28,206 bases of DNA from an uncultured Burkholderiales bacterium (lineage in GTDB: Bacteria > Pseudomonadota > Gammaproteobacteria > Burkholderiales > Burkholderiaceae), in NCBI GenBank assembly GCA_946480465.1, contig CAMLJY010000070.1, forward strand, positions 1 to 28,206. The letters are read 5' to 3'. Position 1 is the first letter of the stretch; every line of letters starts with the position of its first letter. Both the position numbers and the translations under genes were made by a program. A model generated the notes under the pieces. The model made no database searches, had not been told where the DNA came from, and saw only the letters and a list, made by a program, of their open reading frames with translations. Shown here in pieces: positions 15,591-23,764 of this stretch.

Positions 15591-17351
15591 TCAGATGGCC
15601 GCACCCCGCCCGCCGGTCTTGTGCGCGTACATGTCCGCGTCGGCGTGCTGCACCAGCGCCTCGGCGTTGCGGCCGTCGTCCGGGTACAGCGCCACGCCCA
15701 CCGCGCCGCCGAGCGGCGGCAGGTCGTGCAGGCCGGCCATGTCCTCGCCGGCCAGCGGCTCGCGCAGGGCCTGCCCGGCCTTGCGGCGCACGGATTCGGC
15801 GGCGGCGCGGTTCTCGATGCCTTCGAGCAGCACGACGAACTCGTCGCCGGCATAACGCGCAACGACGTCGGTCTCGCGCATGCGCTGCTTCAGCCGCGCG
15901 GCCACCAGCACCAGCACACGGTCGCCCACGTCGTGGCCGAAGCGGTCGTTGATGGCCTTGAAGCCGTTCAGGTCGATGAACAGCACCGCAAAGGTCTTGT
16001 CGCCGGCGCGGCGCGCGCCTTCGATGCGTTTGTTCAGGCGCTGGAACAGCGACTCGCGGTTGACCAGGCCGGTCAGCCGGTCGGTCAGCAGCTTGCGCTG
16101 CATGGTCGCGAAGCTGCGCGCCAGTTCGCCGATCTCGTCGGCGCGGTGGATGACCACCTCGGCCTGCAGTTCGCCGTCGCCCACGCGCGCCGCCGCGGCG
16201 GACAGCCGCCGCAGGTCGCGCGCCACCCAGCCGAGGATCAGGAGCCCGGTGCCCACCACCAGCAGCGCGGCCACCAGCGCCAGCGCGACGGTGCGCTCGA
16301 CGTTCTCGGTCACGCCTGGCGTGAAGTCGCTGCGCGGCACCGCCACGCCGATGAACCAGTCGAGCCCCGCGTCGTCGGTGAACCTGGCGACCGCGGCGTC
16401 CATGGTCTGCCGGCCGGCCACGCGCAGCACCTGGGCCGGCTGGTTGGCCTGCAGTCGGCCGAGCATGGGTTGCAGCGCCGCGTACACGGTGCGCAGATCG
16501 CCATGGCCGCTGTCCAGCGCTTTCAGCCGCATGCGTTCGCCGCCCGGCCCCACCGCCAGGCTGGACGCGTGGGACGCCGCCACCAGGTTGCCGTCGGGTT
16601 CGACGATGAAGGCCAGGCCGTTCGGCGTCAGCTGCAGCTGGCGCATGAAGGCGTTGAGGCCGCGCAGCGAGACGTCGGTGGCCACCACGCCTTCGACCTC
16701 GCCGCCGCCGCCCAGCACGCGGCGTGCGCGGGTGACGACGAGTTCCTCGGTGCGGAAGTCGATGTAGATCGAGGTCCAGGTGTGCGTCTTCGCAACGTGG
16801 CCGGCCAGGTACCAGGGGCGCTGGCGCGGCTCGAACTGGCGGGCCTCGGTGACCGGGCTGTGCGGCGTGCCGTCGATGCCGGTGAAGCGGCTGATCACGC
16901 GCGCCTGGCCGGGCTGCAGCTTCAGGCGCAGCTCGCCGTCGGCCAGCGAATGGCGCCACAGCCCGAAGAACTGGCCGCGCCGGTTGCCGTAGTAGACGTA
17001 GTTGTTGGGGTCGATGTGCAGCGACGTGGCGATCCAGAAGCGCGAGCGCAGCGCCGGCAGTTCCGCCGAGAGATCGGTCGCCACCGGCATGCCGTTCGGG
17101 AAGGCCGACTCCAGCACCGCGCGCGAGCCCACCACGTGCCGCTCGATCGCCTGGCCGATGCGGGCCACCGTCTCGCGCAGCAGGTGCTCGGCCACGGTGT
17201 CCACCGCCCGGGTGGCGGCGCCGTAGGACAGGCTGCCGATGACCACCGCCAGCCCCACCACCAGCACCACGTAGGGTACGGTCAGTGCCGCGCGCAGCGA
17301 GACCGACCCGACCAGCCGGTCGCGCAGCGCGGGGCGTGCGTGGCCCCGCAT
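15591..17351 (-). CDS. Membrane dCache-HAMP-GGDEF diguanylate cyclase
   Basis: A 586-residue inner-membrane sensor that would make cyclic di-GMP from two GTP. TM1 is about 21-43. The periplasmic region 44-354 looks like a double Cache sensor (QRPWYLAG near 177-184, GVVATDVSL near 221-229). TM2 is about 355-375, HAMP about 376-425 (DEIGELARSFATM). The GGDEF domain covers about 422-586 with DRLTGLVNR and FIDLNGFKAINDRFGHDVGD. The active-site motif is AGDEF (501-505), a variant found in active cyclases. The inhibitory I-site RETD (492-495) lies five residues upstream and is intact, so product inhibition is likely. There is no EAL domain. Its ATG overlaps the receptor 2 stop in TGATG, so it is probably translated by coupling. 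It lies between two TonB receptors and may report on the ligand they import. Confidence 0.92.
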   Translation of the reverse strand: MRGHARPALRDRLVGSVSLRAALTVPYVVLVVGLAVVIGSLSYGAATRAVDTVAEHLLRETVARIGQAIERHVVGSRAVLESAFPNGMPVATDLSAELPALRSRFWIATSLHIDPNNYVYYGNRRGQFFGLWRHSLADGELRLKLQPGQARVISRFTGIDGTPHSPVTEARQFEPRQRPWYLAGHVAKTHTWTSIYIDFRTEELVVTRARRVLGGGGEVEGVVATDVSLRGLNAFMRQLQLTPNGLAFIVEPDGNLVAASHASSLAVGPGGERMRLKALDSGHGDLRTVYAALQPMLGRLQANQPAQVLRVAGRQTMDAAVARFTDDAGLDWFIGVAVPRSDFTPGVTENVERTVALALVAALLVVGTGLLILGWVARDLRRLSAAAARVGDGELQAEVVIHRADEIGELARSFATMQRKLLTDRLTGLVNRESLFQRLNKRIEGARRAGDKTFAVLFIDLNGFKAINDRFGHDVGDRVLVLVAARLKQRMRETDVVARYAGDEFVVLLEGIENRAAAESVRRKAGQALREPLAGEDMAGLHDLPPLGGAVGVALYPDDGRNAEALVQHADADMYAHKTGGRGAAI

Positions 17352-19450
17352 CAGAACGCCCAGGTACTCGTGACGCGCACCGAGCGCGGCTCCAGCGGGA
17401 TGTCGCCCGGCACCTGCAGGCCGGGGGCCAGGCTGGGCTCGCGCGCGTCGGCGTCGAAGAGGTTCCTGATCGACAGCGACCATTCCCAGCCGCGCGTGCG
17501 CGGCGGTGAGCGCAGCGTGAGGTGGACCAGCCGGTAGTCCGCCACCGGCGGCCGCGCATCGCCGGCGGGCCGGCGGCGGTCGGCGATCCACTGCAGCTGC
17601 GGCGTCACCAGCAGCTGGTCCGCGGCACGCCAGTCGGCCCGCAGGTGCAGGTCCTTGCGCGGCGCGTAGCCGGCATCGCGCCGCGTCGCCCGGTCGATCG
17701 TGCGCTGGTACGAGAAGTGGCCGGACAGGCGCAGGCGCGCGCCATGTTCCGAGGCCATCTCCAGCTCGAAGCCGCGCCCCTTCTGGCCGCCGACGTTGTA
17801 GATGGTCGAGCCGGTGCCGGCCACCGGGTTGAGCACCGGCACGATCTGGTCGCTCATCGTGTGGCGGAACAGGTTGACGTTCAACTCCGCGTCCCGCGCG
17901 AATTGCCAGACCGCGGCGGCCTCCAGCGTGCGGATGCGCTCCGGCCGCAGGCCGGGGTTGCCGCGGTTCACCGGGTTGCTGATGCTGTACAGCTCGGCGA
18001 ATCCCGGCGCGCGGAAGGCGGTGCCGTACAGCAGCTTCAGCGTCAGGTCGTGCCGCGCGTCCCACAGCACGGCCAGGCGCGGGTTGGTGGTGGCGCCGAC
18101 GTCGCTGATCCAGTCGCGCCGAACGCCGGCGGTGACGCTCCAGTCACGCGCCATCGACCATTCGTCCTGCAGGTGCAGGTGCGTCACCCGGCGCAGGTGC
18201 GGCGGCAGGAAGGCGTCCGCGCCGCGCAGGTCCACCGGGGCCGCCAGCGGCACCGGCAGGCCGCTGGGCGTGAAGCCGAAGTTCTTGCGTTCGCGCACCT
18301 TGTAGATGTCCAGCACGTCGTGCCCCGCACCCAGGCGCAGGCGGTGCCCGCTGAAGCCGGCGTAGGTGGCGAAGGCCGAGACCCGGAACTGCCGCTGCCA
18401 GGTCTCGGGGCTGCCGGTCATGCCCTCGGGGAAGCTGCCGGTGGGAAAGCGCGTGCCCGCGGGGTAGATCCGCAGCCCGCCGGGAAACTGCGTGACGTGG
18501 CGCCGCGCCGAGGCATTGAAGCCGGCCCCCCAGTGCGGCGCCAGCTCGCCGTGGTGCCACGACAGCTCGGCCGTGGCGCGCTGGGTGCGCCCCTGGCCCT
18601 CGGGGTCCAGCGCCGAGCCGATGCCCAGGCCGGTGCCCACGTGGTTGCGCTGCTGCAGGCCGGCGCGCAGGGCCCAGCGGCCGGCCGCCAGGCGCAGCGC
18701 GGCGTCGAAGGCCTCGCGGTCCAGCTGCAGCGGGCCCGGCGCGCGCGAGGCGGTGGTGCCGAAGGCGCGGTCGTTGCGCGTCTGCGCATCGGCGGCCACG
18801 AGGCGCTGGTGGCCGTCGGTGCTGCCGACGCGCAGATAACCCGCCATATCCACAGGTCCGATGCTGCCGCCCTGCCGCAGCCACGCGTCCACGCTGCCGA
18901 AGGAGCCGATGCGCGCGCCGGCCCGGCCGGGCCCCGGCGCGCCGGCAGCGCGGGTGATGATGTTGATGACGCCGGCGTAGGCATCGGCGCCGTACAGGGC
19001 CGAGCCGGGGCCGCGGATGATCTCGATGCGCGCGACGTTCTCCAGCGGGTAGCCGCCCCACACGCCACCGCGGTTGCCCTGCTGCGCATTGGTCATCGGC
19101 AGGCCGTCTTCCAGAAGCAGCACGTGCGGGTTCTGCGGCCCGTAGATGCCGCGCACCAGGTACAGCGGGTTGTTGAAGTTGAAGCTGCGCGAGACGTGCA
19201 GGCCGGCCACGGTCTCCAGCACCTCGTCCAGGTCGGCCGCACCGAGGGCGGCGATGTCCTCGGCGGTGATCACCGTGGCCACCGAGGGCGCGCGGCGGAT
19301 CGGCAACTGCTCGCCGGTGGTGATCGCCACCGACTGCCGGCTGCCATAGGCCATGGCCAGCTCCTGTTCGTCCGGCGACGCGGCCTGCGCTGGCGTGGTC
19401 GCGGCGTGGAGTGCCAGCACGGCCGAAGCTGCCGAAGCGGCGATGTTCAT
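17351..19450 (-). CDS. TonB-dependent outer-membrane receptor 2
   Basis: A 699-residue TonB-dependent receptor, the same length as receptor 1 and clearly its paralogue. A signal peptide ends near residue 23 (TPAQA). The plug spans about 56-168 with VATVITAEDIAALG, EVLETVAGLHVSR, YLVRGIYG and IEIIRGPGSALYGADAYAGVINIITR. The barrel ends in the canonical aromatic residue (STWAF). Shared late segments include REPSLAPGL and ARPPVADYRLVHLTLR. It has no STN domain. The start is fixed by a consensus AGGAGG 6 nt upstream. It is the first gene of the likely operon receptor 2, GGDEF, receptor 1, and a sigma-54-like element lies about 130 bp before it. The plug differs from receptor 1 at the ligand-facing loops (NFNNPLY against NLYTPLF), so the two may take related but different ligands. 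Confidence 0.93.
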   Translation of the reverse strand: MNIAASAASAVLALHAATTPAQAASPDEQELAMAYGSRQSVAITTGEQLPIRRAPSVATVITAEDIAALGAADLDEVLETVAGLHVSRSFNFNNPLYLVRGIYGPQNPHVLLLEDGLPMTNAQQGNRGGVWGGYPLENVARIEIIRGPGSALYGADAYAGVINIITRAAGAPGPGRAGARIGSFGSVDAWLRQGGSIGPVDMAGYLRVGSTDGHQRLVAADAQTRNDRAFGTTASRAPGPLQLDREAFDAALRLAAGRWALRAGLQQRNHVGTGLGIGSALDPEGQGRTQRATAELSWHHGELAPHWGAGFNASARRHVTQFPGGLRIYPAGTRFPTGSFPEGMTGSPETWQRQFRVSAFATYAGFSGHRLRLGAGHDVLDIYKVRERKNFGFTPSGLPVPLAAPVDLRGADAFLPPHLRRVTHLHLQDEWSMARDWSVTAGVRRDWISDVGATTNPRLAVLWDARHDLTLKLLYGTAFRAPGFAELYSISNPVNRGNPGLRPERIRTLEAAAVWQFARDAELNVNLFRHTMSDQIVPVLNPVAGTGSTIYNVGGQKGRGFELEMASEHGARLRLSGHFSYQRTIDRATRRDAGYAPRKDLHLRADWRAADQLLVTPQLQWIADRRRPAGDARPPVADYRLVHLTLRSPPRTRGWEWSLSIRNLFDADAREPSLAPGLQVPGDIPLEPRSVRVTSTWAF
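18961..19020. repeat. 60-bp near-identical repeat, copy 2 (plug domain)
   Basis: This is the partner of 15061-15120 in the paralogous receptor, with about four mismatches over 60 bp. The surrounding plug sequence is also similar, for example the segment encoding ATVITAEDIAALG, while the barrels have diverged more. Confidence 0.75.
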
Positions 19451-19456
19451 GGTCGG

Positions 19457-19462
19457 CCTCCT
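19457..19462 (-). promoter_or_regulatory. Consensus ribosome binding site of receptor 2
   Basis: AGGAGG on the minus strand sits 6 nt before the ATG at 19450. It is one of the strongest Shine-Dalgarno sequences in the window and sets the start, which also gives a proper signal peptide. Confidence 0.85.
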
Positions 19463-19576
19463 GCTCAAAGCCGTGGGGCCGTCATGAAAGAAGACGCTGC
19501 CGCGGCCGCCCTGGTTCAGTGAAGCCTCCCTGCCGGACGTCGAACGGATCGCGCCTCGGTTCTGCCGTTCAGCCAC

Positions 19577-19591
19577 GCATGGGGCGTGCCA
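19577..19591 (-). promoter_or_regulatory. Sigma-54 (-24/-12) promoter candidate for the TonB2-GGDEF-TonB1 operon
   Basis: The minus strand reads TTGGCACGCCCCATGCG (15-bp core TGGCACGCCCCATGC). The -24 block TGGCACG is perfect, GG and GC are separated by exactly 10 nt, and the -12 box is ATGC in place of TTGC. It lies in the 240-bp gap between the kinase stop (19691) and the receptor 2 start, giving a leader of about 115 nt. Its first nine bases equal those of the gltI site. No enhancer-binding protein is encoded in the window. Confidence 0.5.
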
Positions 19592-19690
19592 ATGCGGGAA
19601 ACGGGCCACGGCCCCCGGCAGCGGTGGGCGCGTGGTGTGGCACGGGTGACCAGGGCGGTGGTGCGCGGTGTGGCGCGCCGCCCGCGGCCG

Positions 19691-21970
19691 TCAGCCGGGT
19701 TGTTCGTACACGAACTCGAGCTGCAGGTGGCGCTCCAGCGCCGCGATCAGCGCCGCGGCCCTGAAGGGCTTCGGCAGGAAGGCGTCGGCGCCGGCGGCCA
19801 AGGCCTTCGCGTTGTCCTCGGGTGTGGCACTGGCCGATATGGCGATGATCGGCACGGCGCCGAACCCCGGCATCTCGCGCAGCTGCCGGGTGGCCTCGAG
19901 GCCGCTGAGGCCGGGCAGCTGGCCGTCCATCAGGATCAGGTCGGGCGACGTGGAGCGTGCCAGCGCCAGGCATTGCGCTCCGTCGCTCGCCTCGACGACC
20001 TGGAAGCCCATCAGCCCCAGCGTTTCGGACAGGACCAGGCGATTCGCGGCGGAGTCATCGACGACCAGCAGCTTGCGCTGCCGGCCTGCATGGCCGCTCG
20101 GCAGGCGTGGCGCGGGCTCCGGCAGCGGCTGCAGGGCCTCCACGGCCGCCGGAATGTCGAAGCTGAAGCGGCTGCCGGCACCGGGGCTGCTGTCGACGCG
20201 GATGTCCCCTCCCATCAAGGAGACGAGCTGGCGGCTGATGGCCAGGCCGAGGCCGGTGCCGCCCAGTCGGCGGCGGCGGTCGCCCACCTGCTGGAACGGC
20301 TGGAACAGCCGGCCGATCTGATGCTCGTCCATGCCGATGCCGCTGTCTTGGACCACGAAGCGCAGGAGGCCGGGGCTGCCTTCGCCTGCGGGCCCGGCTG
20401 CGTACCGCACGCCCAGGCGCACGTGCCCCTGGTCGGTGAACTTGACGGCGTTGCCCAGCAGGTTCAGCAGTACCTGGCGCAGCCGCTGGCCGTCGACGCG
20501 CACGAGCGGCGGCACGCCGCTGTTCTCGATCTCGAACCTGAGCCCTTTCTGGTCCGCCTTCACGCCGATGATGCCGACGACTTCGTCGATCAAGCCGGGA
20601 AGGTTGACGGTGGATGCATTCAGCTCGAGCTTGCCTGCCTCCACGCGCGCCAGGTCGAGCATGTCGTCGATCAGGGACAGCAGGTGCTCGCCGCTGCTGT
20701 GGATGGTTCGCACGCCGGAGGCCTGCCGGGCATCGAGACGAGCATCACCGGCCAGGGTCAGGAGCTGGGTGCAGCCCAGGATGGCGTTCAGGGGTGTGCG
20801 CAGCTCGTGGCTCATGTTGGTCAGGAACTGCGTCTGCGCCCGGCGCGCGGCCAGGGCATGCGAGCGCGATCGGGCAAGGGCCTGCAGCCAGGCGAAGACC
20901 AGCACCGTGGTGGTGGTGCCGCCCAGCGCGAACAGCCATGGCATGGATTCGTCCATTCTCGAAATGAGCGGGCTGTCGCTGCTGAACTGCAGCGCCCAGC
21001 GCCGCGTCGCCCATTCCGTGAGCACGGTGCGCTGCAGGCGAGCGTCGCGCGCAATCGGCCCGCGCTCCGTCATGAATCGATCGGGTTGGCGGTTGTCGTA
21101 GAGCAGCATTGCCGCCTTCGTCGTGGGATCGAAGGGCTTCGACGAATGGCCCACGTCATATACGCGCAGGTGCAGCTTCGACTCCTTCAGCGCGCGGTCG
21201 AACATGTGGCGGACCTGAAAGTACGTGCCCACCGATCCGATCACGGCATTCCAGCGCGCATCGGCATTCGTCAGGGGAATGCCGGTGCGATACACGGGTA
21301 TCCGCATCGGCAACACGTTGGAGTTGAGGCGTTGGGACGTCCGCGTGATCGGTATGCCCGAGGAAGTCATGTCGCCCGATTCCACCTGATGAATGGAGGC
21401 GTGCCTCCGTTGCGGATCGGCGCTGATGTCGAATCCGAACGTCGCGCTTTGCGGAAGGGCGTCCGGGTAGGCGTACTCCACGACGAAATGCCAGGGCAGA
21501 TCCCTGGGCGCGGGCCTGCCCAGCGTGTCGAGGACCTGGAACCGGGGCAGGCCGTGGGCCTTGCTGATCGCGCGCTCGTAGGCATCGCGCTCGGCCGCCG
21601 TCACGAAGCGCGCGAAACCGACGCTCTGGAAGGCCGGGTAGCGCGCGGGCAGGTCGAGGGTCGCGACGAAGCGGTGGTACTGCTCGCGCGTGATGCCCGT
21701 GTCGGCGCTGAAAAGGGCCTGCATGGCATGCAGCACCTGCGCATAGGCCCGCATCTCCAGTTCCACGCTGTGTGCGGCTTCCCGCACCGCCGCATCCAGG
21801 CGCAAGGCGGTCTCGCGCTCGGCCGAGCGGCCCGCGAAGTGAAATGCGGCCGCCGACGCGGCCAGTCCCACCGGCAGCACGATCCAGGTGCCGCCGATCG
21901 AGCGCAGGAACTCGATCAGCCGTTGTCGCAGTGAAGAAGTGAAGGTCCCCGGGGAAGCGGGAGCAGCCAT
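19691..21970 (-). CDS. CHASE-domain hybrid histidine kinase
   Basis: A 759-residue inner-membrane sensor kinase. TM1 is about 28-46. The periplasmic CHASE-type sensor covers about 60-300 (FVATLDLPARYPAFQSVGFARFV, GFDISADPQRRHA, YRTGIPLT). TM2 is about 343-364. HisKA has phospho-acceptor His388 in MSHELRTPLN. The HATPase domain has NLLGNAVKFT (503-512), DSGIGM (542-547) and GGTGLGLAIS (570-579). The C-terminal receiver covers about 632-750 with DD at 638-639, phospho-acceptor Asp682 in LMDGQLP and Lys734 in LPKPF. There is no HPt domain and no separate response regulator nearby, so the output partner is elsewhere. CHASE domains bind small molecules such as adenine derivatives or peptides in known cases; the ligand here is unknown. 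It lies upstream of the receptor operon on the same strand, separated by 240 bp. Confidence 0.93.
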   Translation of the reverse strand: MAAPASPGTFTSSLRQRLIEFLRSIGGTWIVLPVGLAASAAAFHFAGRSAERETALRLDAAVREAAHSVELEMRAYAQVLHAMQALFSADTGITREQYHRFVATLDLPARYPAFQSVGFARFVTAAERDAYERAISKAHGLPRFQVLDTLGRPAPRDLPWHFVVEYAYPDALPQSATFGFDISADPQRRHASIHQVESGDMTSSGIPITRTSQRLNSNVLPMRIPVYRTGIPLTNADARWNAVIGSVGTYFQVRHMFDRALKESKLHLRVYDVGHSSKPFDPTTKAAMLLYDNRQPDRFMTERGPIARDARLQRTVLTEWATRRWALQFSSDSPLISRMDESMPWLFALGGTTTTVLVFAWLQALARSRSHALAARRAQTQFLTNMSHELRTPLNAILGCTQLLTLAGDARLDARQASGVRTIHSSGEHLLSLIDDMLDLARVEAGKLELNASTVNLPGLIDEVVGIIGVKADQKGLRFEIENSGVPPLVRVDGQRLRQVLLNLLGNAVKFTDQGHVRLGVRYAAGPAGEGSPGLLRFVVQDSGIGMDEHQIGRLFQPFQQVGDRRRRLGGTGLGLAISRQLVSLMGGDIRVDSSPGAGSRFSFDIPAAVEALQPLPEPAPRLPSGHAGRQRKLLVVDDSAANRLVLSETLGLMGFQVVEASDGAQCLALARSTSPDLILMDGQLPGLSGLEATRQLREMPGFGAVPIIAISASATPEDNAKALAAGADAFLPKPFRAAALIAALERHLQLEFVYEQPG

Positions 21971-22038
21971 GTTCGAGCTCTCATCGGTTCTGGGCTCCTC
22001 CCTGGACAGTTCATGGTGTCACGTTCGCGCGCCTGCGA

Positions 22039-22067
22039 CTTCTACGCTGCGACGGGCGGCACGGCAA
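22039..22067 (-). promoter_or_regulatory. Weak sigma-70-like promoter for the CHASE kinase
   Basis: On the minus strand TTGCCG (22062-22067) and TAGAAG (22039-22044) are separated by 17 bp. Each matches four of six consensus bases. The site is about 70 bp before the kinase ATG in the 154-bp gap after the preceding gene. This is a visual match only. Confidence 0.3.
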
Positions 22068-22124
22068 CTGGGGATTGCGATTCGAAGCGTGCCCTTTGCC
22101 GCGTGCTTGATTGCAGGTGCGGCG

Positions 22125-23732
22125 TCAACCCCCCGGCGTGCGCCGCGGGCCGATGTACTCGCGCGCGATCACGACCGAGTTCATGCGGTACTGCATGTCC
22201 AGCGGCGCGGGGTCGGTGCCGCCGTGGTACCAGTTGAGCCAGAAGCCCTGGATGCCCATCTCCGGATGGCGGCGCCAGCGGAAATTGGTGCGCTCCCAGG
22301 CCAGCACGCCGTCCACCCAGACGCGGTACTCGCCGTCGTGGTTGGCCACGCCGTTGCCCACGGCGTCGTAGGGGCCGGAGATGGTGTTCATCTTGATCTG
22401 CTGCTCGATGCAGTACCAGCGCCCACGGCTCAGCACCGTGCCGTCCCAGCGCACCGATTCGCCGTACGGCCCCACCTGGTCGAGGTGGTACATGTAGGTG
22501 CCCATCCAGAACTGGTCGTCATAGGGGTTGCCGTCGCCCGCGCGCATGCCGCCGTGGCCACGCATCGAGGCACCCTGGTACTCCCACCCGCCCAGCTTGG
22601 CGTTCCAGACCTTGAGCCCGGTGGGCTTGGAGCCGCCGTTGCCGGTGGTGGTGGCCCAGTAGCCCCGCCCGGCGGGGTTCCACCAGCCCATGCGGCCGTC
22701 CCAGCCGGGCATCTTGTTGGCGTCGACCTTCGAGCCCCAGAACGGCTCCAGGTAGACGTAATAACGCGCGAACAGCTCGGTTTCGACGCTGGTCGGCACG
22801 CCGGCGCGGGTGGCCGAGCGCACCACCTCGCGTTCCAGCGTGCAGCTGCCCAGGTCGTTGGCGCGGATGACGCCGCGCAGGTAGGTGGACCGCGTGGCCG
22901 GGTCGTACACCGGGATCGCGTTCTCGGCCTTGCCGACGTTCCACGGCGAGAGGTCCGCGAAATCGGTGCTCAGCAGCACGCTGGGGTGGCCGGCCAGGCC
23001 TTCGTCCAGCACGTAGCTGGAGGCCAGGCCCTGCCGCGCCGGCGCGCCGCCGCCGCCGTCGCGGAACAGCGGCGGGTTGGCTTCGAAGAGGTCGATCTGG
23101 CCGGCGTAGGTCAGCGCGTCGCAGTGCAGCTGCAGCACCGCCGACAGCACGGTGCCGGTGATGCCGGCCAGGTCGAACTGCACCAGCGCGAAGGTGTGGG
23201 CGCGCGCCACCTGGAAGCGCGCGCGGCTGTCGTAGCCCACGGCGGTGGAGGCCGCGAAGCGCGCATTGGCCAGGCACGGTGCCGTGAACACGCCGCGGTC
23301 GGTGGTGACGACGAGCACCGGCCGCGCGGCGGCGTTCTCGCTCTCGCGGCCGTGGAAGACGATGGGGAAGTTCTGCCGCGAGCTGAGGTAGAAGCCGCGG
23401 TTCAGGCCGTTGGCCAGCCAGCGCGCGACCAGCGCCGTGACCACGACGTTCACCGGGCCGCGCGCGCTCACGCTGGCGGTGGCGTAGGGCGTGCCGCCCT
23501 GCTCGCGCTGGCCGGCGTCCAGCCAGTCGCCGGTGCCGCGGTGGCGCCAGGGCAGCGCGAGCTTGGTGCTCCAGTAGGTGTTGGTGGGGCCGCTGCCGGC
23601 GTCCCAGCTCAGGAACTGCGGCGGCGTGGGGGTGATGGTCTGCGCCTGCGCGTGGGCCGGCAGCAGCAGGCCGGCCGGGCCGGCCACGCTGGTGGCGCCG
23701 AGCGAGCCGACGATGAAATGGCGTCTGTCCAT
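22125..23732 (-). CDS. Tat-exported protein of unknown function, possible jelly-roll lectin/lyase fold
   Basis: A 535-residue protein with a twin-arginine signal at the very start (DRRHFIVGS, hydrophobic stretch, cleavage near AHAQA, residue 30). The first part has an extended FLSWDAGSGPTNTYWSTKLALPW region. The C-terminal third has WYCIEQQIKMNT, DGEYRVWVDGVLAWE and GFWLNWYHGG, a pattern like jelly-roll polysaccharide lyases and LamG-like carbohydrate-binding proteins, where a wide beta-sandwich carries a VWVDG strand. That assignment is an inference. The start at 23732 fits the Tat signal and has AAGGAAG 10 nt upstream. An alternative in-frame ATG at 23765 overlaps the preceding stop (TGATG). 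It follows the beta-propeller-like lipoprotein gene by 32 bp and is probably co-transcribed with it. Confidence 0.85.
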   Translation of the reverse strand: MDRRHFIVGSLGATSVAGPAGLLLPAHAQAQTITPTPPQFLSWDAGSGPTNTYWSTKLALPWRHRGTGDWLDAGQREQGGTPYATASVSARGPVNVVVTALVARWLANGLNRGFYLSSRQNFPIVFHGRESENAAARPVLVVTTDRGVFTAPCLANARFAASTAVGYDSRARFQVARAHTFALVQFDLAGITGTVLSAVLQLHCDALTYAGQIDLFEANPPLFRDGGGGAPARQGLASSYVLDEGLAGHPSVLLSTDFADLSPWNVGKAENAIPVYDPATRSTYLRGVIRANDLGSCTLEREVVRSATRAGVPTSVETELFARYYVYLEPFWGSKVDANKMPGWDGRMGWWNPAGRGYWATTTGNGGSKPTGLKVWNAKLGGWEYQGASMRGHGGMRAGDGNPYDDQFWMGTYMYHLDQVGPYGESVRWDGTVLSRGRWYCIEQQIKMNTISGPYDAVGNGVANHDGEYRVWVDGVLAWERTNFRWRRHPEMGIQGFWLNWYHGGTDPAPLDMQYRMNSVVIAREYIGPRRTPGG

Positions 23733-23764
23733 GGTGTGCTGTCTTCCTTGCTGTGGATGCCGCA

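Noticed and set aside
17351..18065. N-terminal extension of the GGDEF gene into receptor 2
   Set aside because: The frame is open but the added residues are Arg/Pro/Ala-rich antiframe sequence. The ATG at 17351, overlapping the stop, gives a normal first transmembrane segment.
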